Of a stretch of 64,000 nt of DNA, positions 1 to 7,501 are shown in pieces. Every line of letters starts with the position of its first letter. Within the stretch, counting starts at the first letter, position 1. The DNA is from Gammaproteobacteria bacterium. Lineage in GTDB: Bacteria > Pseudomonadota > Gammaproteobacteria > Pseudomonadales > Pseudohongiellaceae. The notes below the pieces were generated by a model. The model searched no databases. It worked only from the letters and a program-made list of their open reading frames with translations, and had not been told where the DNA came from. The DNA lies in the NCBI GenBank assembly GCA_030831165.1, contig JAURLP010000021.1, forward strand, positions 1-64,000, given 5' to 3'. Both the position numbers and the translations under genes were made by a program.

Positions 1-321
1 AACCTTAACAAACCATAACAGGTGTTTATTGATGCAAGACTAGGGTATTTTCCCAACCAGAAAAGATAAAGCCTGTTACTTTGAGACAATTATTTTTTTA
101 ATAGAGGGTAGTAACTAAGAAAACTCTTGAAAATTAATTTCTAACTAATCCCTAACAATCGATAAGGGCTCTTATCGGCGATCAGATAAAGCATCATTTC
201 AATAATAAAGGGACTAAAACTATTTTAATAAAAAATACATATTCACAAAGAATCAATATTAAATTGGAATATTGTTAGTTGTTATTCTGATGATTCCTAT
301 AGGTTTTAAATTAATGCAACA
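1..321. other. AT-rich non-coding stretch left of the chain-length gene
   Basis: No convincing open reading frame is seen here. It lies 3' of the Wzz-type gene, which reads leftward. Two short perfect inverted repeats are visible: CGATAAG/CTTATCG at 160-177 (4-base loop) and CAATATT/AATATTG at 254-274 (7-base loop). Neither is followed by a clear T-run in the direction of transcription, so neither is called a terminator. Whether the polysaccharide operon continues leftward beyond the window cannot be judged. Confidence 0.5.
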
Positions 322-1278
322 TTAAGCTAATTCTTCTTTTTCTTTAGAAGCATAATGCTTTAGCAATACAAAAAGCACCACTAGCATGCCACCTAATAGT
401 GTCCCAAGGATGCAGATGAGGGCGCGACTAGGCGCTGATTTTTTCTCTGGAACAACGGCAGGATCCAGTATCTCAAACGCATACTCTTCTCGCACATCAG
501 CCAGCATCACCTTTTGTGTCTGCTGTTCGATGAGATTAAAAAACACATTCCGCATGTCAACTAATGAGGTTTTCTGAAGTTGTTCCGTTAAGTAGTTAAT
601 TGAGTTCTGCGATTCCAATAAATCATCTTCTCGCATATAGCTGTTGAGATCATCGACTAACCACTCCATCCAGGTTTTTATTTGGATTGGGTCATACCAT
701 TCCAGGGAAATCCTTATTAATCCCGTTAAATCATCCTCTGTGACTTCCAAAAGCATAGAAAACGCTTCATACACTTCCTCATCTGAGGGAGTTGCTGTTT
801 TCGGTGGCGACATTTCTCTCACCCATCGCTGGTTAGCCACATCATACAATTTAGGGTCGATCTCTACGGTGCCTGTCACTGCCCCCGGCTTTGACCCCAT
901 AAAGGGGACGACTAATTGGTGTCGATCAAAAAAGTCTTTAATGAAAAAACGTGACTGCATAATAGCCAAGGCACGGTCTTTTTGTGAAACACTAGTGGAA
1001 CTTCCTAGGTCAATGCCTGCTAAGCCAGCCAAGCCCCCTAATTGACTTAATCCCGCAGCAAGACCTCCACCGGCTGAGCCCTCATCACTAGCCGGCGAAA
1101 GCAACACTTCGGTTCGATAAATATCCGGCAGCCACAAAGCATACGCTACTGAGCCAATAGCAAACACAGTAGTGATAGCAATAATAAGCCACTTACCGTT
1201 CCAGAGTACATTCCATAACTCTAAAAGATCAATTTCATCATCCATGACCTGTCTTTGCGGAGAATTATTATTTTCCAT
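322..1278 (-). CDS. Wzz-type polysaccharide chain-length determinant / co-polymerase
   Basis: Inner-membrane protein expected to control the chain length of an exported polysaccharide or lipopolysaccharide O-chain. A short cytoplasmic N-terminus carrying the family's typical DEIDLLELWNVLW stretch leads into a first membrane segment (about residues 30-50). A glycine-rich part (about 68-95) and a long periplasmic part follow, then a second membrane segment near the C-terminus (about 284-307, with a GTLLGGMLVVLFVLL core). This is the two-membrane-segment plan of Wzz proteins, at normal length and without a C-terminal tyrosine kinase domain. I chose the ATG at 1278; a TTG one codon upstream is also open. 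The start lies three bases after the stop of the exporter gene, so the two are surely cotranscribed. Which polysaccharide is made is unknown, because the sugar-assembly genes are not in the window. Confidence 0.88.
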   Translation of the reverse strand: MENNNSPQRQVMDDEIDLLELWNVLWNGKWLIIAITTVFAIGSVAYALWLPDIYRTEVLLSPASDEGSAGGGLAAGLSQLGGLAGLAGIDLGSSTSVSQKDRALAIMQSRFFIKDFFDRHQLVVPFMGSKPGAVTGTVEIDPKLYDVANQRWVREMSPPKTATPSDEEVYEAFSMLLEVTEDDLTGLIRISLEWYDPIQIKTWMEWLVDDLNSYMREDDLLESQNSINYLTEQLQKTSLVDMRNVFFNLIEQQTQKVMLADVREEYAFEILDPAVVPEKKSAPSRALICILGTLLGGMLVVLFVLLKHYASKEKEELA

Positions 1279-1281
1279 CAA

Positions 1282-4218
1282 TCAATTACCCACGCTTTCT
1301 ATGGCTAAAACAGTGGTCGCTAGATTGAATAAAACGGTTGAAATATTCATCCAGGTGACGAGCGGGTTATTTAGTCGTGCAAAATATGGAATAACAATAC
1401 TATCACCTGGTTCTAGCTGAGAAGATGAATCTTGAGCAAAAGAGAAAAGTGATTGATTTCGAGAATATGGAATAACTGCCCCATTAGACTTGATAACAAA
1501 AATATTATCTTCATCAGCATTTCTAGTGAAACCACCACTACGATTAATATAATCACTTACAGTGTCTTCAGGATTGTATAGATGCGATGTTGGTAGTTGC
1601 ACCTCTCCTACTACACCAATTTCTTGCCGAGTCCTTGGTATCACCAACTCATCTCCATCTCTCAGTATCACATCTTCGCTTGGGTCCAGGCCACTTAGAA
1701 GGGCCGGTAAATCTATGACTAATCGCCCAGTCGGGACTGCTGATTCAATTTGAGCCAGCAAGGCATTCATCACTTCAACGTTAACCTGAGGCTGCTGAAT
1801 TTGACCTCCTCCTTGGGTAAGACTTTGATTGAGCAAATCACGGGTTAAGCGCTCATTAAAATCATCCAATAGTCTTTGCTCATTTCTTCTTAATTCCTCT
1901 CTGAGGAAAATGCCAGCCTTGGGATCAGCATATTCCGTTAAACCACCGGCGCGAGCAATTAAATCACCAAGCGTGTCATCCCTCCCAATCACATAAATAC
2001 CGGGAGAACGAACTTCGCCATTAATTGATACGGTTTCAATCTCACTCCAATTTGGAAGTTTCCTGATAGTCACCCGGTCAGTTGGCTCCAGAGCTGCGTT
2101 CATATCTAGACTATTGGTTAAATCCAACTGCAAGTTTTGCGTGACCATGCCAACTTCGGGTGTATTAACTCTTCTGAATAATTCTGACTGCTTGAAATCA
2201 GCACTTTCAGCGGCACCGCCGGCAGCCAACAGTAAGTCGCTGATGGTCATGTTATCAACTAATGGATAATCTCCAGGCGCGGTCACTTCACCACTAATAC
2301 TTACAACTTTACGTAAACCGCCTAGATTAGATTGGTAGCGCAAATTCTGCACAACAGGATGGATTAATAAACGCCGATCAAGTCTGTTTTCCAGGGTATT
2401 CTCTCCAAAAATAAGCAAGCGATCTCTAGGTTGCAAAACAAGGTCATCCATAGATCCAGGCGCATTTAATGCCTCGCCCAACTTAACTTGATGTACTTGA
2501 ATATTTCTTGATGGCAATACTTCCCTCACCAGCATTACATAATTGAAATCTGGATTGGGTAAAAAATCTTCGTATCTTAATAAATCCGAAATCCGCACAC
2601 CTTCAAACCAGGCAAAATTTCCTGGACGGTTGACGTGCCCTTCTATATTGATGCCAGATTCAATTTGATCCAATACGGTGTCAACGTAAAGCAAATCGCC
2701 ATCACTGACAGTTACACTCAGACTTTCATCTTCAGCAAGATTTAGATCTATAATTGTTCGCTGGCCCAGGTTGTTAATTCTTTCGAGATGAGCAACTAGA
2801 GGATACGCTGTTGGGAGTAGCCCACCAGCAAGCGATAATATATCTGAAATATTTTGTTCTTCCTTTAGCTCGAATAATCCGGGCCTGCGGACTTGTCCAG
2901 ATACTCCTATTGTGCTGCCGACTGTATCAATAAAAATCACATCGTTAGGCTGTAAGCGGCCATCATTACTGATGTCTCCTCTTAATAGAAGATCATAAAG
3001 ATCCAGCTCATTGACGATATCTCCATCTCTGAGCAACTGAATATTTCTCAAAGAACCTAAATTAGAAATTCCTCCGCTGAAAAATAAAGCATTCGTCATG
3101 GTTGACAAAGAACTGACCGTGTAAACACCTGGCCTGTATGCTTCCCCCAAGACAAAAATCTGAATAGATCTTAATGCGCCCATGGTTACACTGACTTCCT
3201 GGCCGATTAAAGAAGCTTGCACTGTTGCCTGAACGAGCTCTCGCATATCTTCAAAACTTAACCCTGAAACACTCAAGGGACCAACTTCAGGAAACTGAAT
3301 TATCCCTTCACGAGACACAGCCAACTCATAACGATCATTCTGTTGACCATATAGTTGCAATACAATCGTATCGCCAGGACCAACCACATAGTTTGCTGGA
3401 ACAGGTATATCAGTAGCTGGCGCAAAAGTAGATGGGCTTCCTGAAAACAGGTTGTATCCAAATGGCCTTAATTGATCTTCTTCTTCTTCTTCTTCTTCAT
3501 TTTCAAAACCTTCTAAGCCGACTAGGCTGCCAAATCCAAACTGCCCCTGAGGTGAAGAGCCAAACTGCCACTGAGGTGAAGAGCTAAACTGCTCCTGAGG
3601 TGAAGATACAAAATTGGAAAAGTTATTCGGGTATTGTGCCATTAGCCTAATTTGTTCTTGCCTTTGCTCTTGTGTAGCCAGGCTCGCAGCATATTCGGCT
3701 GGAGTTACTAATTCCTCTAAAATTCCCATTTGAGCAAGCTCGCCATAAACATCCAACTCCGTCAAATTTATCCCTAAGTTAAATAATTCCTGCGCTTTTC
3801 TCTTAATTCTATCTCTATCGGTCTCTTCTCTACCTTGAGAGTTATTTCTTCTGCTACTCCTGGCGTCTATATCTGATTGCAGCTGATTCAAATCTTCTTG
3901 AGGTCTAGAAGTTCCTGATTGCGTCTCCCTTGTGGTAACAGTCTGAGGCTGGGTAACTGGCTGTTCGAATCCAGAGGTGGATCCCAGTTGCAGTTGACTT
4001 AACAGTGCCTGGCGTTGTGCGGGAGGGAGCTGATTAAATTGGGCCAGCTGTTCGGGTGTGAGGTTACTTAATATATCCGCCTGAGCAAAGGCGACCGGCT
4101 GAAAAGCAAGCCCGGCCATCGTAACTGTTGCCAGCAGTAAAAACGCTCTCACCACTATCTTAATGTCTATAAGATTTAGTATCGAAAAAGGGTGTGTTTG
4201 ATGGAAATTTTCTTTCAT
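1282..4218 (-). CDS. Large Wza-like SLBB-domain polysaccharide export protein
   Basis: Predicted periplasmic/outer-membrane channel component for polysaccharide export. An N-terminal signal sequence ends near AFAQA (about residue 46) without a lipobox cysteine, so unlike classical Wza it is probably not lipidated. A low-complexity Q/S/E-rich part (about 85-250) contains a run of seven glutamates and three near-identical SSPQxQF units. A Poly_export domain (around NYVVGPGDTIVLQLYG) follows, then at least four or five SLBB-type repeats recognisable by motifs such as GQVRRPG, GHVNRPG, GEVTAPG and GEVRSPG. The C-terminus has a hydrophobic segment. At 978 residues it is far longer than E. coli Wza (about 380) and resembles the long multi-SLBB exporters of marine gammaproteobacteria. 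It sits in an operon between the MarR-like regulator and the Wzz gene. Confidence 0.87.
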   Translation of the reverse strand: MKENFHQTHPFSILNLIDIKIVVRAFLLLATVTMAGLAFQPVAFAQADILSNLTPEQLAQFNQLPPAQRQALLSQLQLGSTSGFEQPVTQPQTVTTRETQSGTSRPQEDLNQLQSDIDARSSRRNNSQGREETDRDRIKRKAQELFNLGINLTELDVYGELAQMGILEELVTPAEYAASLATQEQRQEQIRLMAQYPNNFSNFVSSPQEQFSSSPQWQFGSSPQGQFGFGSLVGLEGFENEEEEEEEDQLRPFGYNLFSGSPSTFAPATDIPVPANYVVGPGDTIVLQLYGQQNDRYELAVSREGIIQFPEVGPLSVSGLSFEDMRELVQATVQASLIGQEVSVTMGALRSIQIFVLGEAYRPGVYTVSSLSTMTNALFFSGGISNLGSLRNIQLLRDGDIVNELDLYDLLLRGDISNDGRLQPNDVIFIDTVGSTIGVSGQVRRPGLFELKEEQNISDILSLAGGLLPTAYPLVAHLERINNLGQRTIIDLNLAEDESLSVTVSDGDLLYVDTVLDQIESGINIEGHVNRPGNFAWFEGVRISDLLRYEDFLPNPDFNYVMLVREVLPSRNIQVHQVKLGEALNAPGSMDDLVLQPRDRLLIFGENTLENRLDRRLLIHPVVQNLRYQSNLGGLRKVVSISGEVTAPGDYPLVDNMTISDLLLAAGGAAESADFKQSELFRRVNTPEVGMVTQNLQLDLTNSLDMNAALEPTDRVTIRKLPNWSEIETVSINGEVRSPGIYVIGRDDTLGDLIARAGGLTEYADPKAGIFLREELRRNEQRLLDDFNERLTRDLLNQSLTQGGGQIQQPQVNVEVMNALLAQIESAVPTGRLVIDLPALLSGLDPSEDVILRDGDELVIPRTRQEIGVVGEVQLPTSHLYNPEDTVSDYINRSGGFTRNADEDNIFVIKSNGAVIPYSRNQSLFSFAQDSSSQLEPGDSIVIPYFARLNNPLVTWMNISTVLFNLATTVLAIESVGN
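3476..3498 (-). repeat. In-frame TTC trinucleotide run in the exporter gene
   Basis: Seven consecutive TTC units on the plus strand encode seven consecutive glutamates in the SLBB exporter. The unit is three bases, so slippage would change the length of the acidic run without breaking the reading frame. Confidence 0.85.
3538..3609 (-). repeat. Three tandem 24-bp repeats in the exporter gene
   Basis: Three head-to-tail 24-bp units (3538-3561, 3562-3585, 3586-3609) differ at only a few bases and encode three copies of an eight-residue unit of the form SSPQxQFx. They lie in the linker between the N-terminal region and the Poly_export domain. Like the adjacent TTC run, they keep the frame whatever the copy number. 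Confidence 0.85.
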
Positions 4219-4390
4219 GTTTCTACTCAGGATGTTTTGCTTTATTTAATGGCTGACGATTCTTTTTCTTATTTTCAAGACCAAGGTATAAGTGAGGTCT
4301 AAGTACTTAATTTTACTTGCAATCAGCAATGGCGGAATGATACATGAGCGCGTTTAAATCATCCACTTTTAATGCCTTGGCGTAATTGAC

Positions 4391-4723
4391 TTATTTAAGG
4401 GCCCTAGCTTCCCTTTTTAGTTCACTAATCTCTTGTTTTAAAGCGTCGTATTCCTTTTGCTTTTTAGCCAAAAAGCGTAGGGTTACCCTCGCCTTTTCTT
4501 CAATCCCTTTTGGGGTTAAAAGATAAACGTAGCCCTTTTTATTGGGGCTATGGCTAAAGTTAGCTAGCTTGACTGAGCCAACTTCGATTAGGGCACGCAA
4601 GCAGAAGTTCACCTTACCCAAGCTGACACCCAAAGCAGCCGCTATCTGGCGCTGGCTCAGCTCCGGGTTTTCTTCAAGTAATTTTAAAATTTGATAGCGA
4701 TTTTCATCGCTTAGAATTAACAT
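4391..4723 (-). CDS. MarR-like EPS-associated winged-helix regulator
   Basis: A 110-residue winged-helix DNA-binding protein. Residues 1-75 form the helix-turn-helix and wing (core QRQIAAALGVSLGKVNFCL, then a GYVYLLTPKGIEEKA wing segment), and the last 35 residues are a charged coiled-coil tail. The layout and wording match the 'EPS-associated MarR family' (TIGR04176), whose members lie next to exopolysaccharide operons, as here. It is the first gene after an ops-type element, and 172 bases separate it from the exporter gene. No Shine-Dalgarno sequence is visible before its ATG, which fits RfaH-assisted translation. It probably regulates this polysaccharide operon; the inverted repeats at 4800-4830 are candidate sites. 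The effector is unknown. Confidence 0.82.
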   Translation of the reverse strand: MLILSDENRYQILKLLEENPELSQRQIAAALGVSLGKVNFCLRALIEVGSVKLANFSHSPNKKGYVYLLTPKGIEEKARVTLRFLAKKQKEYDALKQEISELKREARALK

Positions 4724-4748
4724 AAAAGAGGGTTTATTAAACGTTAAA

Positions 4749-4760
4749 GACGCTACCGCC
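4749..4760 (-). promoter_or_regulatory. ops element (RfaH recruitment site) in the leader of the polysaccharide operon
   Basis: The minus strand reads GGCGGTAGCGTC, matching 11 of 12 positions of the E. coli ops sequence GGCGGTAGCGTG. It lies 25 bases upstream of the MarR-like gene and about 140 bases downstream of rfaH, in the right orientation to pause RNA polymerase and load RfaH for the export operon. Confidence 0.8.
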
Positions 4761-4799
4761 CTACTCTGGAGAGCATAGATATACGGCAGATGAACAAGG

Positions 4800-4830
4800 C
4801 GTTCATTCGATGAACGATAATATCATTATC
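4800..4830. promoter_or_regulatory. Two abutting inverted repeats upstream of the MarR-like gene
   Basis: CGTTCAT/ATGAACG with a 3-base spacer (4800-4816) runs straight into GATAAT/ATTATC with a 3-base spacer (4816-4830). A further half-site ATGAAC occurs at about 4792. The position, 77-107 bases upstream of the MarR-like start, suits a dimeric winged-helix repressor. Binding is an inference; no -35/-10 pair could be fixed with confidence. Confidence 0.4.
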
Positions 4831-4896
4831 ATTGGCATGAAAGAAGCCAAGAGAATAAATAAGTTATTTAATTTCCGGTCCCAGAAATAAACGGGA

Positions 4897-5403
4897 TTAG
4901 ATTGGCGCTACCGCCGATAGGGGTAGCTTTATGCTTTGTTGTCGGCCCAGCATGCTGATTAATATTTTAACCCGCTGCTCGCCATCCTGCTCCTTAACGA
5001 TAGCCTCTAGACCAACAAAGCTGCCCTCAGTAATAGTCACCAGGTCGCCGGCCTTGAAAATCGTTTTGAACTCCCCTGTCTTATCGATGATGCCGTCTAG
5101 GTTACCTTGATTCTTTAACTGATTGATCAGTTCTTCAGGCACTTCAGCAGGGAACTCTGAAAAACGCACCAAGCCACTGACGCCACGAGTTGAATGGATT
5201 TTATGCCAGGCACTAGAGGTTTCATTAAGCTGTATGAATAGGTATCTGGGGAATAATGGTTCTATTGCCTTCTCCTGCTTACCCTTTTTTAACTTGAAAA
5301 TCTGTAATTGCGGAAGGTAAACCTCAAAGCCCTGATTACCCAGATGCTCAAAGGCCCTGTATTCTTGCTTGGGCTTACTATGAATCAAGTACCATTTAGA
5401 CAT
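4897..5403 (-). CDS. rfaH: Transcription antitermination protein RfaH
   Basis: A specialised NusG paralogue that loads onto RNA polymerase at ops sites and suppresses pausing and termination in long cell-surface operons. Residues 1-100 form the NusG N-terminal domain (opening KWYLIHSKPKQEYRAFEHL, with the FPRYLFI segment near 50). Residues from about 115 form the KOW domain (GDLVTITEGSFVGLEAIV). At 168 residues it has typical RfaH length; E. coli RfaH is 162. It lies directly upstream of a polysaccharide operon whose leader carries an ops element, so regulator and target are adjacent. Its last codons, encoding SAVAPI, themselves contain GGCGGTAGCG. No strong ribosome binding site is visible. 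NusG itself is an unlikely alternative, because that gene normally sits between secE and rplK. Confidence 0.9.
   Translation of the reverse strand: MSKWYLIHSKPKQEYRAFEHLGNQGFEVYLPQLQIFKLKKGKQEKAIEPLFPRYLFIQLNETSSAWHKIHSTRGVSGLVRFSEFPAEVPEELINQLKNQGNLDGIIDKTGEFKTIFKAGDLVTITEGSFVGLEAIVKEQDGEQRVKILISMLGRQQSIKLPLSAVAPI
4904..4915 (-). promoter_or_regulatory. Second ops-like sequence inside the 3' end of rfaH
   Basis: The minus strand reads GGCGGTAGCGCC, with the first ten bases identical to the ops core and 10 of 12 positions matching overall. It overlaps the codons for Ala-Val-Ala-Pro near the end of rfaH, 155 bases upstream of the leader ops element. It could be coincidental coding sequence or a second loading site. 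Confidence 0.4.
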
Positions 5404-5630
5404 ATCTGGTGACTGGCTATAAAAAAGAACGGCGAATTGTACGTTATTTGGAGAGACTTTGTCAGAGAATAGCGCTTAATAACGCAACAAGCAGTAGAAA
5501 TCACCCCGTCTGTATACCTAAGTTCGGTGTCTGGCGGAGTCAACATCGGCAGGCGCTATCTGAATAGATCAGAAAATTATAAAAATTTAATTTATATATA
5601 TTTCAGTTAGTTATATTATAATCTTAAATT
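5404..5630. other. AT-rich gap between recX and rfaH
   Basis: This 227-base region is the 5' flank of rfaH on the minus strand. The half nearest recX is very AT-rich (5570-5630). It presumably holds the rfaH promoter, but no box pair is distinct enough to place, and no gene or terminator is seen. Confidence 0.4.
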
Positions 5631-6083
5631 TTAATCTAGATTAATTGCGGCCCTTATCAGCTCATGAGAAAAGCCTCTTTGCATCAGAAAACGCTCACAT
5701 TTCGCCTTTTCTTTGGGGTTAGTCTTATTGAGTGCTGGAAATCGTTTTTCCAGGGCCTGTCGGCATAGATCAAGCCAGCCATTCTCCTCATCATAGAGAC
5801 AGCGTCTTATTTGCTCTGAATCGAGACCTTTGGGATAAAGCTCCGCCTCGATCTTTAGGGGCCCAAAACCCTTGTTGCGCCGAAAGCGAATATACGCTTC
5901 GAGATAGCGCTGATCCGACTGCAGGTTTTCATCCCTTAATCGCTCAAGGGGAGACTGAATATCCTCATCCGGGAACCTGGATGATAATTTCTGTGTTAGC
6001 TCTTTGAAGGAGTGTTCCCGCCGTGCCAGCAGATCCATTGCGGCACGACGGATGGCGATCTCAGGCTTTTCGGTGTGTTCCAT
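5631..6083 (-). CDS. recX: Regulatory protein RecX
   Basis: RecX binds RecA and its filaments and limits their recombinase and coprotease activity. The 150-residue, mostly helical, charged protein contains the family's three-helix repeats, with recognisable stretches AAMDLLARREHSFKELTQKL, SDQRYLEAYIRFRRNKGFGPLKI and the C-terminal CERFLMQRGFSHELI. It lies 17 bases downstream of recA on the same strand, the usual arrangement, and is probably made by readthrough of recA transcripts. The 227 bases between it and rfaH are AT-rich and hold no recognised gene. Confidence 0.93.
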   Translation of the reverse strand: MEHTEKPEIAIRRAAMDLLARREHSFKELTQKLSSRFPDEDIQSPLERLRDENLQSDQRYLEAYIRFRRNKGFGPLKIEAELYPKGLDSEQIRRCLYDEENGWLDLCRQALEKRFPALNKTNPKEKAKCERFLMQRGFSHELIRAAINLD

Positions 6084-6100
6084 ACATAAAGCCTGCGTAT

Positions 6101-7168
6101 TTATTCGTCGGCGACCAGAGCCTCATCACTATCACTTTCAATTACTTCTTCATTACTGGTTGGCTGGCCAGACTTGCCAAGCAGCTGCTCACGCAGGGTT
6201 GCCTCAATCTCATTAGCGATATCCGGGTTTTCTTCCAGATATTGGATGGCGTTCTTCTTGCCCTGGCCAATCTTCTCGCCTTTGTAGGCATACCAGGCGC
6301 CGGATTTTTCGACCAGGTCATGTTTTACGCCCAAATCAATCACTTCACCTAGACGCGAAATACCCTTGCCGTAATAAATCTGGAATTCGACCTGCTTGAA
6401 TGGTGGTGCGACCTTGTTCTTCACCACCTTAACGCGAGTCTCATTACCGACCACCTCATCACCATCCTTGATGGCACCGATACGGCGAATATCCAGACGC
6501 ACTGAGGCGTAGAATTTCAGCGCGTTGCCACCAGTGGTTGTTTCCGGAGAACCAAACATGACACCAATCTTCATGCGGATCTGGTTAATGAAAATCACCA
6601 GGGTATTGGAGTTTTTGATGTTACCGGTCATTTTGCGCAGGGCTTGCGACATCAAGCGAGCCTGAAGGCCCATGTGACTGTCACCCATATCCCCTTCTAT
6701 CTCTGCGCGTGGCGTCAATGCGGCGACCGAGTCGATGACGACAACGTCGACAGCCCCTGAACGCACTACCATGTCGCAAATCTCCAAGGCCTGTTCGCCG
6801 GTATCCGGCTGACTCACCAATAGATTATCAACATCCACACCGAGGTTCCCGGCATAAATAGGATCAAGCGCATGCTCTGCATCGATGAATGCACAGGTAC
6901 CGCCGGCTTTTTGGGATTCCGCGATCACCTGTAGGGCAAGCGTGGTTTTACCGGATGATTCCGGGCCATACACTTCCACCACCCGTCCTTTTGGCAGACC
7001 ACCTATCCCCAAGGCAATATCCAGCCCTAAAGAGCCTGTCGAAATGGCAGGAATCGCAATTCGCTCGGTGTCCCCCATGCGCATCATCGAGCCTTTACCA
7101 AACTGTCTTTCAATTTGTGCTAACGCAGCACTGAGCGCTTTTTCTCTGTTGTTGTCCTGATCTGCCAT
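6101..7168 (-). CDS. recA: Recombinase RecA
   Basis: ATP-dependent strand-exchange protein and coprotease for LexA cleavage in the cytoplasm. The Walker A motif [13 protein letters not shown] lies at about residues 69-81, followed by the usual [10 protein letters not shown] Walker B segment, the L1/L2 loop region ([19 protein letters not shown]) and the [22 protein letters not shown] stretch. The C-terminus is acidic ([15 protein letters not shown]). At 355 residues it has family length. It is followed by recX and divergent from mutS. No CTGT-N8-ACAG LexA box could be found upstream by eye, so SOS control, if present, uses a divergent site. Confidence 0.97.
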   Translation of the reverse strand: MADQDNNREKALSAALAQIERQFGKGSMMRMGDTERIAIPAISTGSLGLDIALGIGGLPKGRVVEVYGPESSGKTTLALQVIAESQKAGGTCAFIDAEHALDPIYAGNLGVDVDNLLVSQPDTGEQALEICDMVVRSGAVDVVVIDSVAALTPRAEIEGDMGDSHMGLQARLMSQALRKMTGNIKNSNTLVIFINQIRMKIGVMFGSPETTTGGNALKFYASVRLDIRRIGAIKDGDEVVGNETRVKVVKNKVAPPFKQVEFQIYYGKGISRLGEVIDLGVKHDLVEKSGAWYAYKGEKIGQGKKNAIQYLEENPDIANEIEATLREQLLGKSGQPTSNEEVIESDSDEALVADE

Positions 7169-7501
7169 TTAATTACCTATTGATTTAGCTATGTATATAA
7201 CTATCTATAAAACTACTCATAACACTACGATTTAGGGTTATTTGTACTATTAAGATGCTTATTGATTTTACGTTCTCAATACAGAAGAAAGCAGCAATTT
7301 TTTGAGAAAAAAACACGCTGCTGATGAGTAATTATTAAAGCAGATAAAGTGTACTTATTCAAAAGAGATTTTTGTATGATAAGAATGAATCACGTAGAAT
7401 CTTTGCCACTCAATTTTGGGTGTTTTCAGCGTCAAAAAAACACCCAACAAGCAACCTTTGCAGATTATTAGCAAGCACTTAAGAGCTAACTAGCAGGTAA
7501 G
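7169..7501. other. recA-mutS divergent intergenic region
   Basis: AT-rich region of 333 bases with no gene. It should carry divergent promoters, but no pair of boxes stands out enough to call, and no canonical LexA site is visible. The one distinct element is a perfect 11-bp inverted repeat close to mutS, listed separately. Confidence 0.5.
7416..7447. repeat. 11-bp inverted repeat upstream of mutS
   Basis: TTGGGTGTTTT (7416-7426) and its exact reverse complement (7437-7447) are separated by 10 bases and end 54 bases before the mutS ATG. It would form a hairpin in the mutS leader RNA. It has no T-run directly after it on the plus strand, so it is unlikely to be a simple terminator; a leader structure or binding site is possible. 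Confidence 0.5.

Noticed and set aside
160-177. Hairpin CGATAAG/CTTATCG as a terminator of the polysaccharide operon
   Set aside because: No T-run follows on either strand and the stem is short; it is left as a simple inverted repeat.
7416-7447. The mutS-proximal inverted repeat as a rho-independent terminator
   Set aside because: There is no upstream plus-strand gene to terminate and no T-run after the stem on that strand; recA reads away from it.
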